DNA from: Sporomusa ovata DSM 2662 | GTDB taxonomy: Bacteria > Bacillota > Negativicutes > Sporomusales > Sporomusaceae | Length of the DNA: 64,000 bases | Assembly: GCF_000445445.1 (NCBI RefSeq) | Contig: NZ_ASXP01000006.1 | Location: 124,001 to 188,000, forward strand | Reading direction: 5' to 3' | Part shown: one piece after another, positions 42,843 to 52,413 of the stretch | Numbering within the stretch: position 1 is the first letter of the stretch | How the letters are laid out: every line of letters starts with the position of its first letter | Made by a program: the position numbers and the translations under genes | The notes under the pieces: generated by a model | What the model was told of the DNA's origin: nothing | Databases searched by the model: none | The model's input: only the letters and a program-made list of their open reading frames with translations

Positions 42843-45047
42843 CTATTCGATCATATGTAAAAACTCGGCCTCAGTAATAATCGTAATACCAAGAGACTGC
42901 GCTTTATTCATCTTATCGCCAGCACCCTCGCCAGCTAAAAGATAGGTCGTTTTCTTTGATACACTACCAGCAACGCGCCCACCGTGCTCCTGAATTAGTT
43001 GAGTTGCTTCTCCCCGGCTCAATGTCTGCAATGTCCCAGTAAGAACAAATGTTGCCCCCTCAAGTCGGTCATCAATCACTTTGCCGGCAGATCTTGATTT
43101 CATAGTAACGCCAGCTTCTTCAAGACGCTCAAGGATAACTTTGGTTTGGGGCTCGGCAAAAAAAGCAGCAATCGCTTTAATACTTACTTCCCCAATACCT
43201 TTGATGTCTCCATTTGCCTTCAGTTCTTTCCCGATATCGCTTAGCTGCTTATCCATTTCACTAAGCAGTTCTACGTCCTCCGGCTTCGTAGAAGTCTTCA
43301 GCAGCTTAGCAAGTTTGCTGCGTTCTTTTTTTAATTGTTTTTCGCTGTCTTGCAACTGCTTATATTTATCATAACTAATCTTAGCAATAGCCTGTATATC
43401 AGGAAAGTTTTCCTCTAAAATACTTCCTGTCTGTTTACCTATATTTGGTATTCCAAAACCGTTTATGAGCCGCTCAAGATTTTGCTCTTTTGAGCGCTCT
43501 ATGGCAGCAAGTAAATTATCCGTACTGGCTGTGTAATCAGGTTCCTTCTGTTTACGTGCTCTCCCATCCTTATATGGAGCCACTTGTTTACGAGACCGGG
43601 GAGTAATCCCACTGGCAATAAACTCATCCCGATAATTTTTGAGATAGTATATATCGGCAATATCCTTTATATAGCCTTTGTCCATAAGGGAATGAACGGC
43701 AGCCGGTCCCAGACCTTCTATATCCATTGCTCCCCGGGATGCAAAGTGAATAATAAGCCGTGCAAGCTGTGCCGGGCAGTTAATTCCGCTGCAACGGATG
43801 TCGGCTGCGTCTTCCCCCCGTAAAGCAGGAGCACCGCAGACCGGACATCTATCAGGAATTTTAAAAGGAGTAGTACCATGGGCACGCTGCTCCTTTATAA
43901 CCCTAACAATCTCCGGAATAATTTCAGCTGCTTTGCGTACGATTACTGTATCCCCAATGCGTATATCCAGCCGGTCAATTTGATCCTGATTATGCAGCGA
44001 TGCACGAGAAACGGTTGTACCCGCTAACCTGACAGGCTCCAGAATCGCTAAGGGAGTTAGGCGGCCGGTTCGGCCAACATTTACTTCGATATCTAACACC
44101 TTAGTTGCCTTTTCTTCCGGAGGATACTTATAGGCAATAGCCCATCGCGGCACTTTGGAACTGGCACCAAGTTTCTCACGATCAGCCAGATTATCTAATT
44201 TTACAACTGCACCGTCTATTCCAAATGGCAGCTCACCCCGGGTTTCATCGATTAAGGTGATCGCATCCCAAACGCCTTCTTCTGTAGTGCACGTAATATA
44301 TTTGGGTACTGCAAACCCTTGCGTCGCCAACCAGTCAAGTGTCTCCGCGTGAGAGGTAAATTCCTTTCCTTGAATTGCCTGAAGATTAAAGACAAAAATA
44401 GATAAATCCCTTTCAGCAACTACACCCGGATCTAACTGCCGCAGCGTGCCTGCGGCACAGTTTCTGGGATTAGCAAAGATTTTACCCTCTATCTCTTCCT
44501 GCCGCTCATTGACAGCTTCGAATGCAGCATTATCCATATAAACTTCACCACGCACTTCAAGATACGGAAGTTTTTCAGGAATGCTTAGGGGCACAGTATC
44601 GATCATCATGAGATTATCTGTTATATCTTCCCCATAGCTTATACCATCGCCACGGGTCATGCCTTCTGCAAATTCCCCACCTCTATAGCGCAGCGCAACA
44701 GAGAGACCGTCGATTTTATGTTCTACAATAAATACAGGGTTTTCAACTTCTTTTTGTATCTTGGTAATAAAGTCTGCTACTTCTTCTCTTGAGAACCGGT
44801 CATCCAGGGAAAGCATCGGCACATCGTGCGCAATCTGTTTAGCTCCTCGTTTGGCTTTTCCACCTACCCGCTTTGTCGGCGATTCCGGTGTTGCCAGCTC
44901 TGGGTATTCAAGCTCAAGGTTCTTCAATTCCCGCAGTATAGAATCATACTCAAAGTCGGTAATTTCCGGTGCATCCTCTTCGTAGTACTTTTTATTATGG
45001 TACTCAATCTTCTCTCTTAGCTCTTTAATACGAGCACCAATATCCAT
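42843..45047 (-). CDS. ligA: NAD-dependent DNA ligase with inserted segments
   Basis: At 734 residues it is about 60 longer than usual. Visible parts are the adenylation-domain lysine in EHKIDGLSVAL, the OB fold, the four-Cys zinc finger (CPVCGAP...RCSGINCP), helix-hairpin-helix repeats and a BRCT domain (LEGATFVLTGTL onward). Two segments are unusual: a basic stretch around 483-508 (RSRKQVAPYKDGRARKQKE) and a charged coiled-coil-like insertion around 560-613, just before the DIKGIGEVS hairpin. It seals nicks in replication and repair. It lies downstream of pcrA, as in many Firmicutes. Confidence 0.95.
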   Translation of the reverse strand: MDIGARIKELREKIEYHNKKYYEEDAPEITDFEYDSILRELKNLELEYPELATPESPTKRVGGKAKRGAKQIAHDVPMLSLDDRFSREEVADFITKIQKEVENPVFIVEHKIDGLSVALRYRGGEFAEGMTRGDGISYGEDITDNLMMIDTVPLSIPEKLPYLEVRGEVYMDNAAFEAVNERQEEIEGKIFANPRNCAAGTLRQLDPGVVAERDLSIFVFNLQAIQGKEFTSHAETLDWLATQGFAVPKYITCTTEEGVWDAITLIDETRGELPFGIDGAVVKLDNLADREKLGASSKVPRWAIAYKYPPEEKATKVLDIEVNVGRTGRLTPLAILEPVRLAGTTVSRASLHNQDQIDRLDIRIGDTVIVRKAAEIIPEIVRVIKEQRAHGTTPFKIPDRCPVCGAPALRGEDAADIRCSGINCPAQLARLIIHFASRGAMDIEGLGPAAVHSLMDKGYIKDIADIYYLKNYRDEFIASGITPRSRKQVAPYKDGRARKQKEPDYTASTDNLLAAIERSKEQNLERLINGFGIPNIGKQTGSILEENFPDIQAIAKISYDKYKQLQDSEKQLKKERSKLAKLLKTSTKPEDVELLSEMDKQLSDIGKELKANGDIKGIGEVSIKAIAAFFAEPQTKVILERLEEAGVTMKSRSAGKVIDDRLEGATFVLTGTLQTLSRGEATQLIQEHGGRVAGSVSKKTTYLLAGEGAGDKMNKAQSLGITIITEAEFLHMIE

Positions 45048-45168
45048 ACAATAGTTCCTCCCGCTTCTTTGCTGTCTAAAACATAGGGGTTAAGCTGCAG
45101 CAAAAGAGTAGTTTTATTATTATTAAAGAGCCTGTCTCGATATATAACAATGACCCGGCGCGGAAAAA

Positions 45169-47394
45169 TTACACTCTGCTGATCGGTGCCATCTGGGCCA
45201 CCAGTTTTTTGATACCTTCATTAGGAAAAGCAATGTTTAACTGCATACTACTGCCGCTGCCGGTAACAGCAACAATAGTACCTGTGCCCCATTTGGCATG
45301 ATACACTTTTTCGCCTGCTTTCCAGTCAATGTTTTGCGGTTTAGCCGGGTTTTGCACCATACCTTTGAGCAATGTCAGCTCAGGTTTGTTTATTTTAGCC
45401 CCGGACGGCATAGAGACACTTGCCGGACGACTGATTGGTACAGCTAATAAGGGATTAGGCCGCTTGGGTGCATACTTCTCGATAAGTTCAGGCGGAATCT
45501 CATCAAGAAAACGGGAGGGTGAATAGCATACAATATTACCATAAATCATGCGCTGACGGGCATTTGATATATAGAGCTTACGCTTTGCCCTGGTAATACC
45601 AACATAGCATAGGCGGCGCTCTTCCTCGACTTCATGCTCATCCATAAGGGTCCGGACATGGGGAAAGATGCCCTCCTCCAAACCGGCCAGGAATACCATG
45701 GGAAACTCCAGTCCTTTGGCCGAGTGCAAAGTCATGACCGTAACCTGATCATCCTCCTCTTCTGACTTGTCGCTATCAGTAAGCAGTGATACATGACTCA
45801 AGAAGTTTTCCAGCGTGTTATCCTCTTCAGTTTCCGCAAACTTCCTGGCATCACTGACAAGTTCTTTCAGATTTTCAATGCGGTTAGACGCCAAAGGATC
45901 AGCATCGCTTTCCAGTTCAGCTAAATATCCAGAATCACGCATGACTTTATCTACCAGTTCAGCAACTGGTAACGTATTCTGACAAGCCATCAGATTAAAG
46001 ATGAGTTCAGCCAGCTTTTCTAACTGATGCTTGGCCCGGGCGGTCAGACCTGGTACCAAATCAGGATTGGACACAGCGTCAAACAACGGTACATTATTTT
46101 GGGCAGCATATTCGGCTAAATGCCTGATGGTAGTGTCACCAATTCCCCGGCGCGGCACATTGATAATCCGCAGCAAGCCGATAGCATCTGCCGGATTGAA
46201 CAGCACCTTAATATAGGCCATAATGTCTTTTATCTCTTTACGGTCATAGAACCTAAGTCCACCCACCATGGTGTAAGGAATAGCGGCATTGCGCAAGGCT
46301 TCTTCCAATACCCGTGACTGAGCATTTGTACGGTACAGGATGGCTATATCTTTGTAGGGTGTACGGTAAACCGTATTGAGCTTAACAATATTATCGGCAA
46401 TGTAGCGGGCTTCGTCCCGTTCATCAACTGCCAGATAGTGGGTTATTGACTCCCCTGCCTGATTATCTGTCCAAAGTGACTTCGGCTTGCGGTTGCTATT
46501 ATTCTCGATAACCGCATTCGCTGCATCCAAAATTATTTGAGTGGAACGGTAATTTTGTTCAAGCTTAATGACCTTAGCCTCAGGATAATCTCTTTCAAAA
46601 TCCATGATATTCTTAATATCCGCCCCCCGCCAGCCATAGATGCTCTGATCAATATCGCCTACGACGCAGATGTTGCGGGACTTAGCCGCCAGTGTCCGCG
46701 CAAGCAGATACTGGGCCCTATTGGTATCCTGGTATTCGTCAATCAAAATATAATGAAACTTATCCTGATATTTTTCCCGGACTGTGGGATTATATTCCAA
46801 CAGTTCTACTGCCAGCATCAGGAGATCATCAAAATCAAGGGCATTATTAGCTTTCAGCTTGCTCTGGTACAGTTTGTACACTTCGGCTACCCTCAGGTTA
46901 TAAAAGTTGTCAGCCTGGGTGGTAAATTCCCGCACATCCTGCAGCGCGTTTTTGGCATTAGAGATGGTAGATTGCACACCATTTGGCGTAAACTGTTTTT
47001 CGTCCAGGTTAAGCTCTTTCAAACAGCCTTTAATGACTGACTGGGAATCGCTGGCATCATAGATAACAAAATTCCGGGTATAGCCACCTAGGTTTTCGAT
47101 CTCCATCCGCAAAAACTTGGCACAAAATGCGTGAAACGTACTTAGCCAAATGTCTTTGGCAACATGACCAACAATACCGGCTACCCGTTCTTTCATTTCA
47201 GCAGCCGCTTTGTTGGTAAATGTAATGGCCAGAATATTATACGGCGCCACTCCCTGGGCCAGCAGATTGGCAATCCGACTGGTTAATACCTTAGTTTTGC
47301 CTGACCCGGCCCCTGCCATAATTAACAGCGGTCCGTTCATATAGGCAACAGCTTCCTGCTGCGCCGGATTCAGACGGTCAAAAATATTTTGCAT
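45169..47394 (-). CDS. pcrA: ATP-dependent DNA helicase PcrA (UvrD/Rep family)
   Basis: The 741-residue protein has the superfamily 1 motifs: AGAGSGKTKVLTSRIA (I), ILIDEYQDTN (II), GDIDQSIYGWRGAD (III), LEQNYRST (IV), TLHSAKGLEF (V) and YVGITRAKR (VI). The C-terminus ends with the KVYHAKWGTGTIVAV Tudor-like segment known in PcrA to touch RNA polymerase. It unwinds DNA in repair and at stalled forks. It is followed by ligA after 121 bp. Confidence 0.96.
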   Translation of the reverse strand: MQNIFDRLNPAQQEAVAYMNGPLLIMAGAGSGKTKVLTSRIANLLAQGVAPYNILAITFTNKAAAEMKERVAGIVGHVAKDIWLSTFHAFCAKFLRMEIENLGGYTRNFVIYDASDSQSVIKGCLKELNLDEKQFTPNGVQSTISNAKNALQDVREFTTQADNFYNLRVAEVYKLYQSKLKANNALDFDDLLMLAVELLEYNPTVREKYQDKFHYILIDEYQDTNRAQYLLARTLAAKSRNICVVGDIDQSIYGWRGADIKNIMDFERDYPEAKVIKLEQNYRSTQIILDAANAVIENNSNRKPKSLWTDNQAGESITHYLAVDERDEARYIADNIVKLNTVYRTPYKDIAILYRTNAQSRVLEEALRNAAIPYTMVGGLRFYDRKEIKDIMAYIKVLFNPADAIGLLRIINVPRRGIGDTTIRHLAEYAAQNNVPLFDAVSNPDLVPGLTARAKHQLEKLAELIFNLMACQNTLPVAELVDKVMRDSGYLAELESDADPLASNRIENLKELVSDARKFAETEEDNTLENFLSHVSLLTDSDKSEEEDDQVTVMTLHSAKGLEFPMVFLAGLEEGIFPHVRTLMDEHEVEEERRLCYVGITRAKRKLYISNARQRMIYGNIVCYSPSRFLDEIPPELIEKYAPKRPNPLLAVPISRPASVSMPSGAKINKPELTLLKGMVQNPAKPQNIDWKAGEKVYHAKWGTGTIVAVTGSGSSMQLNIAFPNEGIKKLVAQMAPISRV

Positions 47395-47476
47395 AGCTTC
47401 CTCCGTATGTTAAGTAGGGTTAACGTGAATATTTTCTCCATATATTTGCCTTTTCCTGTTGATTGACAGAAAAAAT

Positions 47477-47500
47477 AAGAGCCTGCACCAACAGACTCTT
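47477..47500 (-). terminator. Terminator after the DUF3343 gene
   Basis: AAGAG.CTG pairs with CAG.CTCTT around a 6-nt loop; on the minus strand it is followed by ATTTTTTC. It ends the yedE-tusA-DUF3343 transcript. Confidence 0.7.
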
Positions 47501-47511
47501 GAAATCTTTCA

Positions 47512-47745
47512 TTAATATGCTTGCACAAGCTTTACACCCTTTTGCAGCATCACTATGCCTTTGGCTCCCAGTATTTCGACAGCCCGGTCAACATCCTGTT
47601 CACTGACTTGCGCTGCCAGCCCCTCACAGGAAGCGCTTAATTCGCGGGGTATAGGTACAAGCTCAGCAATGATACTCTGTTCTTTTAAGATTTTTTTGGC
47701 CCTGAAAGCATGATAGACGGATGGAAATGTAATTACGCAATTCAT
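47512..47745 (-). CDS. DUF3343 family protein, selenium-cluster partner
   Basis: The 77-residue protein fits DUF3343: a ferredoxin-like fold with ITFPSVYHAFRAKKILKEQ, then LVPIPRELSASCEGLAAQV with the family's conserved Ser-Cys, and a final strand. Members act beside TusA/YedF proteins in selenium or sulfur relay and may receive the atom via that Cys. It is the last gene of the three-gene operon. Confidence 0.85.
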   Translation of the reverse strand: MNCVITFPSVYHAFRAKKILKEQSIIAELVPIPRELSASCEGLAAQVSEQDVDRAVEILGAKGIVMLQKGVKLVQAY

Positions 47746-47785
47746 AGACTGACCCTTTCATCATTTACAGCTAGTACATAATCTG

Positions 47786-47992
47786 CTATTTGGATATGTT
47801 AATAGTATACTCACCATTTACCTCTGAGCATTCCACCCGGAAGTTCTGAGACTGGGCAAATTTAATAATATTTTCTTTTGCTGGTGGCTCGTCAACAACA
47901 ACACTGACTGCTTCAGCCCCAACTAATGCATCTTTGGTCCTGATGAGTGGAATCGGGCAACTTAACCCTCTCAAATCAAGAATATTCGCCAT
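47786..47992 (-). CDS. TusA/YedF-family sulfur or selenium carrier protein
   Basis: The 68-residue protein carries LDLRGLSCPIPLIRTKDAL, with the CPxP Cys that holds a persulfide or perselenide. It is one TusA domain without the C-terminal DsrE-like part found in full YedF. It lies 6 bp downstream of the YedE transporter and 40 bp before the DUF3343 gene. The trio points to uptake and delivery of selenium (or sulfur) for selenoprotein or selenouridine synthesis. No selD or selA is in the window. Confidence 0.9.
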   Translation of the reverse strand: MANILDLRGLSCPIPLIRTKDALVGAEAVSVVVDEPPAKENIIKFAQSQNFRVECSEVNGEYTINISK

Positions 47993-47998
47993 AACTTA

Positions 47999-49069
47999 TC
48001 AGACTCCTTTGCTTATCGGCACAAGTTTTTCTCTACATAGATAACCTAACGCGGCAATTACAGCAATGCCAAGCACTACGGCAATTTGTCCATTGATACC
48101 AACACCGGCAGCCGAACCAGCGGCATTAAGTTTGTGGGCTACACCGGCACCTGCCAGCATGCCCAGTACACAAAACATAGCATCTGTATTGCCTTCGCCT
48201 GCCATAATCATTTGCCGCAGCGGACAGCCACCTGCCAACGTAGCTGCCAAACCTGTCAGGAATAGTCCGAGGAAATTCCAGATATGCATGGTATGCGCCA
48301 GTGGCTGGTTTTCAAAACCTAATTTAAAAAAGCCAAAATATAGATTGCCTGCCAAGGCAGCTAAAAACATAACTCCGTAGATTTTAAGCAACGAGGTATC
48401 GCGAGTGAGCATATAATCACGGAAACCACCGCTCAGACACATGCGGGTGTGCCCAGCTAAGGCACCTGCTGCCAAACCGGCTAATAAGCTAATGATAATA
48501 GGGGCATGCATAGAACCCGGTCCTTTAGCACTAAAGTTTAAAAAACCAGCCCCCATACTTACAGCAATAAGCAGTACCAGCGCCGCAGCCGCTGCCAGAT
48601 AACCAGTAATCTGCACGCCACCTGTATAAACATGCGCCCGCCCCAGGTTAAAGCCACGTTTCAAAAATACCACGCCCACGCCAATACCGGCAATAAAGCC
48701 TGCCAAGGCCGTAAGGCCATTGAGGTCACCACCTGCTACCCGCAGAATGGCCCGCAGCGGACAACCCAGGAAGACCAAAGCCCCGATCATCATGGCCATT
48801 CCCAATAAAAATCGTAATACAGGATTGGAACCGCCACGCGGCCTAAATTCACCACTAAGACGTGACAAACCAAAAGCCCCTAATATAAAACCGATGATTT
48901 CCGGGCGAGCATACTGCAGCGTAGCAACGCTGTGAATACCTAACGCGCCAGCAATATCCCGCAGATGACAAGCAGCACAAAAACCATAGTTACCCGGGTT
49001 GCCAAACTTGACCAACAGCACTGCTCCTAATCCAAATACCATACCTGTCACAATAATTAACCAGTTCAT
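47999..49069 (-). CDS. yedE: YedE-type selenium/sulfur membrane transporter
   Basis: About 356 residues with around ten membrane helices and two similar halves. Each half has a Gly-rich Cys motif (VFLGCPLRAILRVAGGDLNG and LAGGCPLRQMIMAGEGNTDA), plus CAACHLRDIAG and GHTRMCLSGGFRDY. These are hallmarks of the YeeE/YedE family, which moves thiosulfate or selenium compounds through Cys gates. I used ATG 49069 with GGGGTGATG upstream. It starts the yedE-tusA-DUF3343 operon and is divergent from its LysR regulator. Confidence 0.9.
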   Translation of the reverse strand: MNWLIIVTGMVFGLGAVLLVKFGNPGNYGFCAACHLRDIAGALGIHSVATLQYARPEIIGFILGAFGLSRLSGEFRPRGGSNPVLRFLLGMAMMIGALVFLGCPLRAILRVAGGDLNGLTALAGFIAGIGVGVVFLKRGFNLGRAHVYTGGVQITGYLAAAAALVLLIAVSMGAGFLNFSAKGPGSMHAPIIISLLAGLAAGALAGHTRMCLSGGFRDYMLTRDTSLLKIYGVMFLAALAGNLYFGFFKLGFENQPLAHTMHIWNFLGLFLTGLAATLAGGCPLRQMIMAGEGNTDAMFCVLGMLAGAGVAHKLNAAGSAAGVGINGQIAVVLGIAVIAALGYLCREKLVPISKGV

Positions 49070-49227
49070 TACATCACCCCATAGAAAAATTTTATTATTA
49101 CACCAATAAATATTATATGTGTACAATATATATTCCTGCTTGAGTAAGACGAAAACAGGAAATTTTGTCTTACTTTACGAATTACTACTTATAATTATGT
49201 TTTGGTATTAACAAACGAGGTGAGTTC

Positions 49228-50154
49228 ATGTCTTATATTCAATCTTTAACCGTATTTCTATATGTTGCCGAAGAAGGTAGTTTTTCCGCGGCCGCCAAAA
49301 AGTTAGAACTTACACAACCAACTGTGTCTTTTCACATTGATAATCTGGAAAAAGATTTTGGCTGTCCGCTATTTACCCGGACATCCAAAGGCGTTTCTCT
49401 AACAATTTATGGCAAAAAGCTTCATGAGACTACGCGGACAATCAATGGCCTGATTGCCGGCACTCACCAGGAAATTCAAGCCATGGCACAGGGTTCCGCC
49501 GGGCGGATACTGCTTGGCGGCAGTACCATCCCTGCCGATTATATTTTACCGCCGTTGATTGCAAAATTTCTTAAAGACCACATGGGCCTGACTGTATCCC
49601 TGGTAACAGGTGACAGCCAGGCTATCTTAGAAAAGTTTAATGCAGGTGAGATCCCCATCGCAGTAGTTGGCTCTAAACCAGCGGATAATCTTATCAGCAA
49701 GCCCCTTTGGCATGACACGCTGGTACTTGCCGCCCATCCCGATTATAAAACATACACCCAGGACAGCCCTATACAAGACTGGCTGATTTCCTTACCGTTT
49801 GTTTTGCGCAAAAAATCCTCAGGCACAGCAAGAGCGGCTTTAGACGCCCTGGCCGGCTTGAATATTGCCCCTGAACAGCTTAGCGTTATTATGGAAGTAG
49901 GCAGTAACCAAGCAGTAAAAGCAGCCATTCTTAACAAAATCGGCGTCGGCTTTATTTCGGCCTGGGCAGTGGAAACTGAACTAAAATCCGGACAACTCAT
50001 CACCCTGCCGCTGCCTGGTCCGGCAATCAAGCGCCAATTCTATGCTGTTAGCCGTCAACCGCTGTTTCCTTTCTGCCTTGAATCATTCTGGCAATACCTC
50101 ATTAATCAGAATACTTCTCCGCAAATCTCACCTGATTGTACCCACCATTCTTAG
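49228..50154 (+). CDS. LysR-family regulator of the selenium-type cluster
   Basis: The 308-residue protein has the N-terminal LysR helix-turn-helix (FLYVAEEGSFSAAAKKLELTQPTVSFHIDNLEKDFG, residues 9-43) and a periplasmic-binding-like effector domain (residues 90-295). It is divergent from yedE with about 160 bp between starts, the classic place for a LysR activator of the neighbouring operon. Members of a selenium-associated LysR group occupy this position in other genomes. The effector is unknown, perhaps selenite- or cysteine-related. The transcript may end at the palindrome at 50224. Confidence 0.9.
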   Translation: MSYIQSLTVFLYVAEEGSFSAAAKKLELTQPTVSFHIDNLEKDFGCPLFTRTSKGVSLTIYGKKLHETTRTINGLIAGTHQEIQAMAQGSAGRILLGGSTIPADYILPPLIAKFLKDHMGLTVSLVTGDSQAILEKFNAGEIPIAVVGSKPADNLISKPLWHDTLVLAAHPDYKTYTQDSPIQDWLISLPFVLRKKSSGTARAALDALAGLNIAPEQLSVIMEVGSNQAVKAAILNKIGVGFISAWAVETELKSGQLITLPLPGPAIKRQFYAVSRQPLFPFCLESFWQYLINQNTSPQISPDCTHHS

Positions 50155-50223
50155 CTTCGTACAGCGCTCCGGCAAAGGCCGGGGGGTTACGGCCTCCATA
50201 CTCTCAAAAACATATACTCTCTT

Positions 50224-50264
50224 ACCACAAGAACAAATGTTTGCAAAACATTTGTTCTTGTGGT
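50224..50264. promoter_or_regulatory. 41-bp perfect palindrome with LexA-like sites before the radical SAM gene
   Basis: Arms at 50224-50242 and 50246-50264 (19 bp, ACCACAAGAACAAATGTTT and its exact complement) flank a 3-nt centre. AGAACAAATGTTTG fits 12 of 14 positions of the LexA consensus CGAACRNRYGTTYC and occurs once on each strand. It ends 28 bp before ATG 50293. It could be an SOS operator, a hairpin terminator for the LysR gene, or both; it lacks a strong T run. Confidence 0.65.
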
Positions 50265-50292
50265 ATTCTATTTTAGTAAGGGGCTGAAGTAT

Positions 50293-51612
50293 ATGGACGT
50301 TTACGATAAGTTAAAAATTCTAACCGATGCTGCAAAATATGATGTAGCATGCACATCAAGTGGCGTGAATAAAAAAGCATCGGCCGGAGGAATTGGTAAT
50401 GCCTCTGCCTGTGGAATCTGTCACAGTTTTTCAGCAGATGGACGGTGCATTTCACTGTTAAAAGTACTGATGACCAATGTTTGCGCTTACGATTGCCAAT
50501 ACTGCGTCAATCGCTTATCCAATGACACACCGCGGGCCTTTTTTACACCACAGGAACTAGCTGAACTAACCATAAACTTTTATCGCCGCAATTACATTGA
50601 AGGCCTTTTTTTAAGTTCCGGCGTACTAAAAAATCCAGACTATACCTGCGAACAAATGATTGAAGCGCTGCGTATTCTGCGCGAAGAATATCGATTTTCC
50701 GGGTATATCCATGCCAAAGCTATCCCTGGGGCCGACAGCCTGCTGCTGGCCCGCCTTGGTATGCTTGCTGACCGGATGAGTGTGAATATTGAACTACCTT
50801 CCCAAAACAGTTTGCAGCTCTTAGCACCGGACAAATCCAAGCATTCCATTTTAACTCCGATGGGCTATATTCAAAACCGGATACAGGAAAACTCGCGGGA
50901 TCTAGTAAAATACCGGCATGCTCCCAAATTTGTTCCTGCAGGACAAAGCACGCAAATGATAATAGGAGCTACCCCGGAATCGGATTATCAAATACTAAAT
51001 TTAACTGAAAGTCTTTATCATAAATATAAACTTAAGCGCGTCTTTTTCTCAGCCTATATGCCAGTTGCAGAGAATAGTCTTCTACCAACAATCGAAACAA
51101 AACCGCCGCTATGGCGTGAACACCGGCTTTATCAGGCGGACTGGCTGCTCAGGTTTTACGGTTTTGCCGCTAATGAACTTCTTGATCAGCAGCATCAGAA
51201 CTTCAACCCCTATTTAGACCCCAAATGCACCTGGGCACTCAATCATATGGATTTTTTTCCTTTGGATGTAAACCGCGCTACTTATCGCGACTTACTGCGA
51301 ATACCAGGCATTGGCGTAACAAGTGCCAAACGTATTCTTACTGCCCGGCGTACAACAACTCTTTCTTTTAATGGCCTTAAATCACTAGGCGTTGTCCTCA
51401 AGCGAGCACAATATTTTGTTACTTGCAACGGAAAAACAGCACCTGATATAAAGCTTACTCCGAACACAATACTCCGCTCCCTACTGTCCGAGAAAACACG
51501 GGAACTACACCACTTAGGTTTTTCATCACCTACAGAACAACTTTCCCTTTTTGACCAGCCGGCACTGCTATCATTGTCACAGGAGGTCTACGAAAATGCC
51601 TACCCAATCTGA
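50293..51612 (+). CDS. Putative DNA modification/repair radical SAM protein
   Basis: The 439-residue protein has the radical SAM cluster motif CAYDCQYC (CxxxCxxC) near residue 58, after a GNASACGICHSFSADG segment. A C-terminal helix-hairpin-helix (LLRIPGIGVTSAKRIL) suits DNA binding. The pattern matches the family annotated as putative DNA modification/repair radical SAM protein, a spore-photoproduct-lyase-like group, which is regularly paired with the TIGR03915 family. The chemistry is unproven. ATG 50293 has AAGGGG upstream. It overlaps the next gene by 17 nt, so the pair is coupled. Confidence 0.9.
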   Translation: MDVYDKLKILTDAAKYDVACTSSGVNKKASAGGIGNASACGICHSFSADGRCISLLKVLMTNVCAYDCQYCVNRLSNDTPRAFFTPQELAELTINFYRRNYIEGLFLSSGVLKNPDYTCEQMIEALRILREEYRFSGYIHAKAIPGADSLLLARLGMLADRMSVNIELPSQNSLQLLAPDKSKHSILTPMGYIQNRIQENSRDLVKYRHAPKFVPAGQSTQMIIGATPESDYQILNLTESLYHKYKLKRVFFSAYMPVAENSLLPTIETKPPLWREHRLYQADWLLRFYGFAANELLDQQHQNFNPYLDPKCTWALNHMDFFPLDVNRATYRDLLRIPGIGVTSAKRILTARRTTTLSFNGLKSLGVVLKRAQYFVTCNGKTAPDIKLTPNTILRSLLSEKTRELHHLGFSSPTEQLSLFDQPALLSLSQEVYENAYPI

Positions 51613-52408
51613 GCTAATTTATTGCTATGACGGAAGCTTTGACGGATTATTATGCTGCGTATTTGAAAGCTACGAAAACAAAGAAATACCAATAGATATT
51701 CTTCTGCCCGAGGCCTCACAGGCCATCCTCTTTGCCACCAAAAACATCCCGACTGACACACAAAAAGCAAAGCGGGTGCTGGATTCTATTCCACAAAAAC
51801 TGGGAACAACAGCACTTAATTTTGTCCAACACGCTTTTTTAACTTGCCTTTTACAAAAAGAGTTATATATCTTGTTATTCCTTCGTTTGGGATTCCGCCA
51901 TGGCCGGTCCGTAATGAATATGCTGACAGACGACGTAGTAAATACCCTGTATAAAGCAGTCAGGCATTTAGAGCAGGAAAGCCATCTATTAAAAGGCTTT
52001 CTGCGATTTTCTATCATCAACAATGTTCTTGTAGGCGAAATAGCGCCAAAAAATTTTGTATTGCCACTGCTCGTACAGCATTTTTGTGAGCGTTATCCGG
52101 AAGAGCGCTTTTTAATCCATGACAAAACACACGGCATGGGACTGGTTTATCAGCCATACCAGTCTGCGGTCATTCCTATTGGAACTCTTGAATTGCCCGA
52201 AGTAGATAAGGAGGAGCAAACTTTTCGCGAACTATGGCAGCTATTTTACGATACCATTGCCATACAAGGACGGCATAACCCAGAATGCCGCATGAGTCAT
52301 ATGCCAAAACGTTACTGGAAATATATGACCGAGTTTGACCGCATACAAAAAAATATCACGCCAAAGCTGCCTAGCCCGGGCGTGAAGTTATTGCATACCC
52401 ATTCCTGA
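51596..52408 (+). CDS. TIGR03915 family DNA metabolism protein (DUF4130)
   Basis: The 270-residue protein starts ELIYCYDGSFDGLLCCVFESYENKEIP and has ALNFVQHAFLTCLLQKE, LKGFLRFSIINNVLVGEIAPKNFVLPLLVQHFCERYP and FLIHDKTHGMGLVY, all typical of TIGR03915. It is the usual partner of the radical SAM protein above, and in some bacteria is linked with uracil-DNA-glycosylase-like domains. I chose ATG 51596 because AGGAGG precedes it. It probably works on damaged DNA together with its neighbour; the exact reaction is unknown. Confidence 0.9.
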   Translation: MPTQSELIYCYDGSFDGLLCCVFESYENKEIPIDILLPEASQAILFATKNIPTDTQKAKRVLDSIPQKLGTTALNFVQHAFLTCLLQKELYILLFLRLGFRHGRSVMNMLTDDVVNTLYKAVRHLEQESHLLKGFLRFSIINNVLVGEIAPKNFVLPLLVQHFCERYPEERFLIHDKTHGMGLVYQPYQSAVIPIGTLELPEVDKEEQTFRELWQLFYDTIAIQGRHNPECRMSHMPKRYWKYMTEFDRIQKNITPKLPSPGVKLLHTHS

Positions 52409-52413
52409 CCCAA

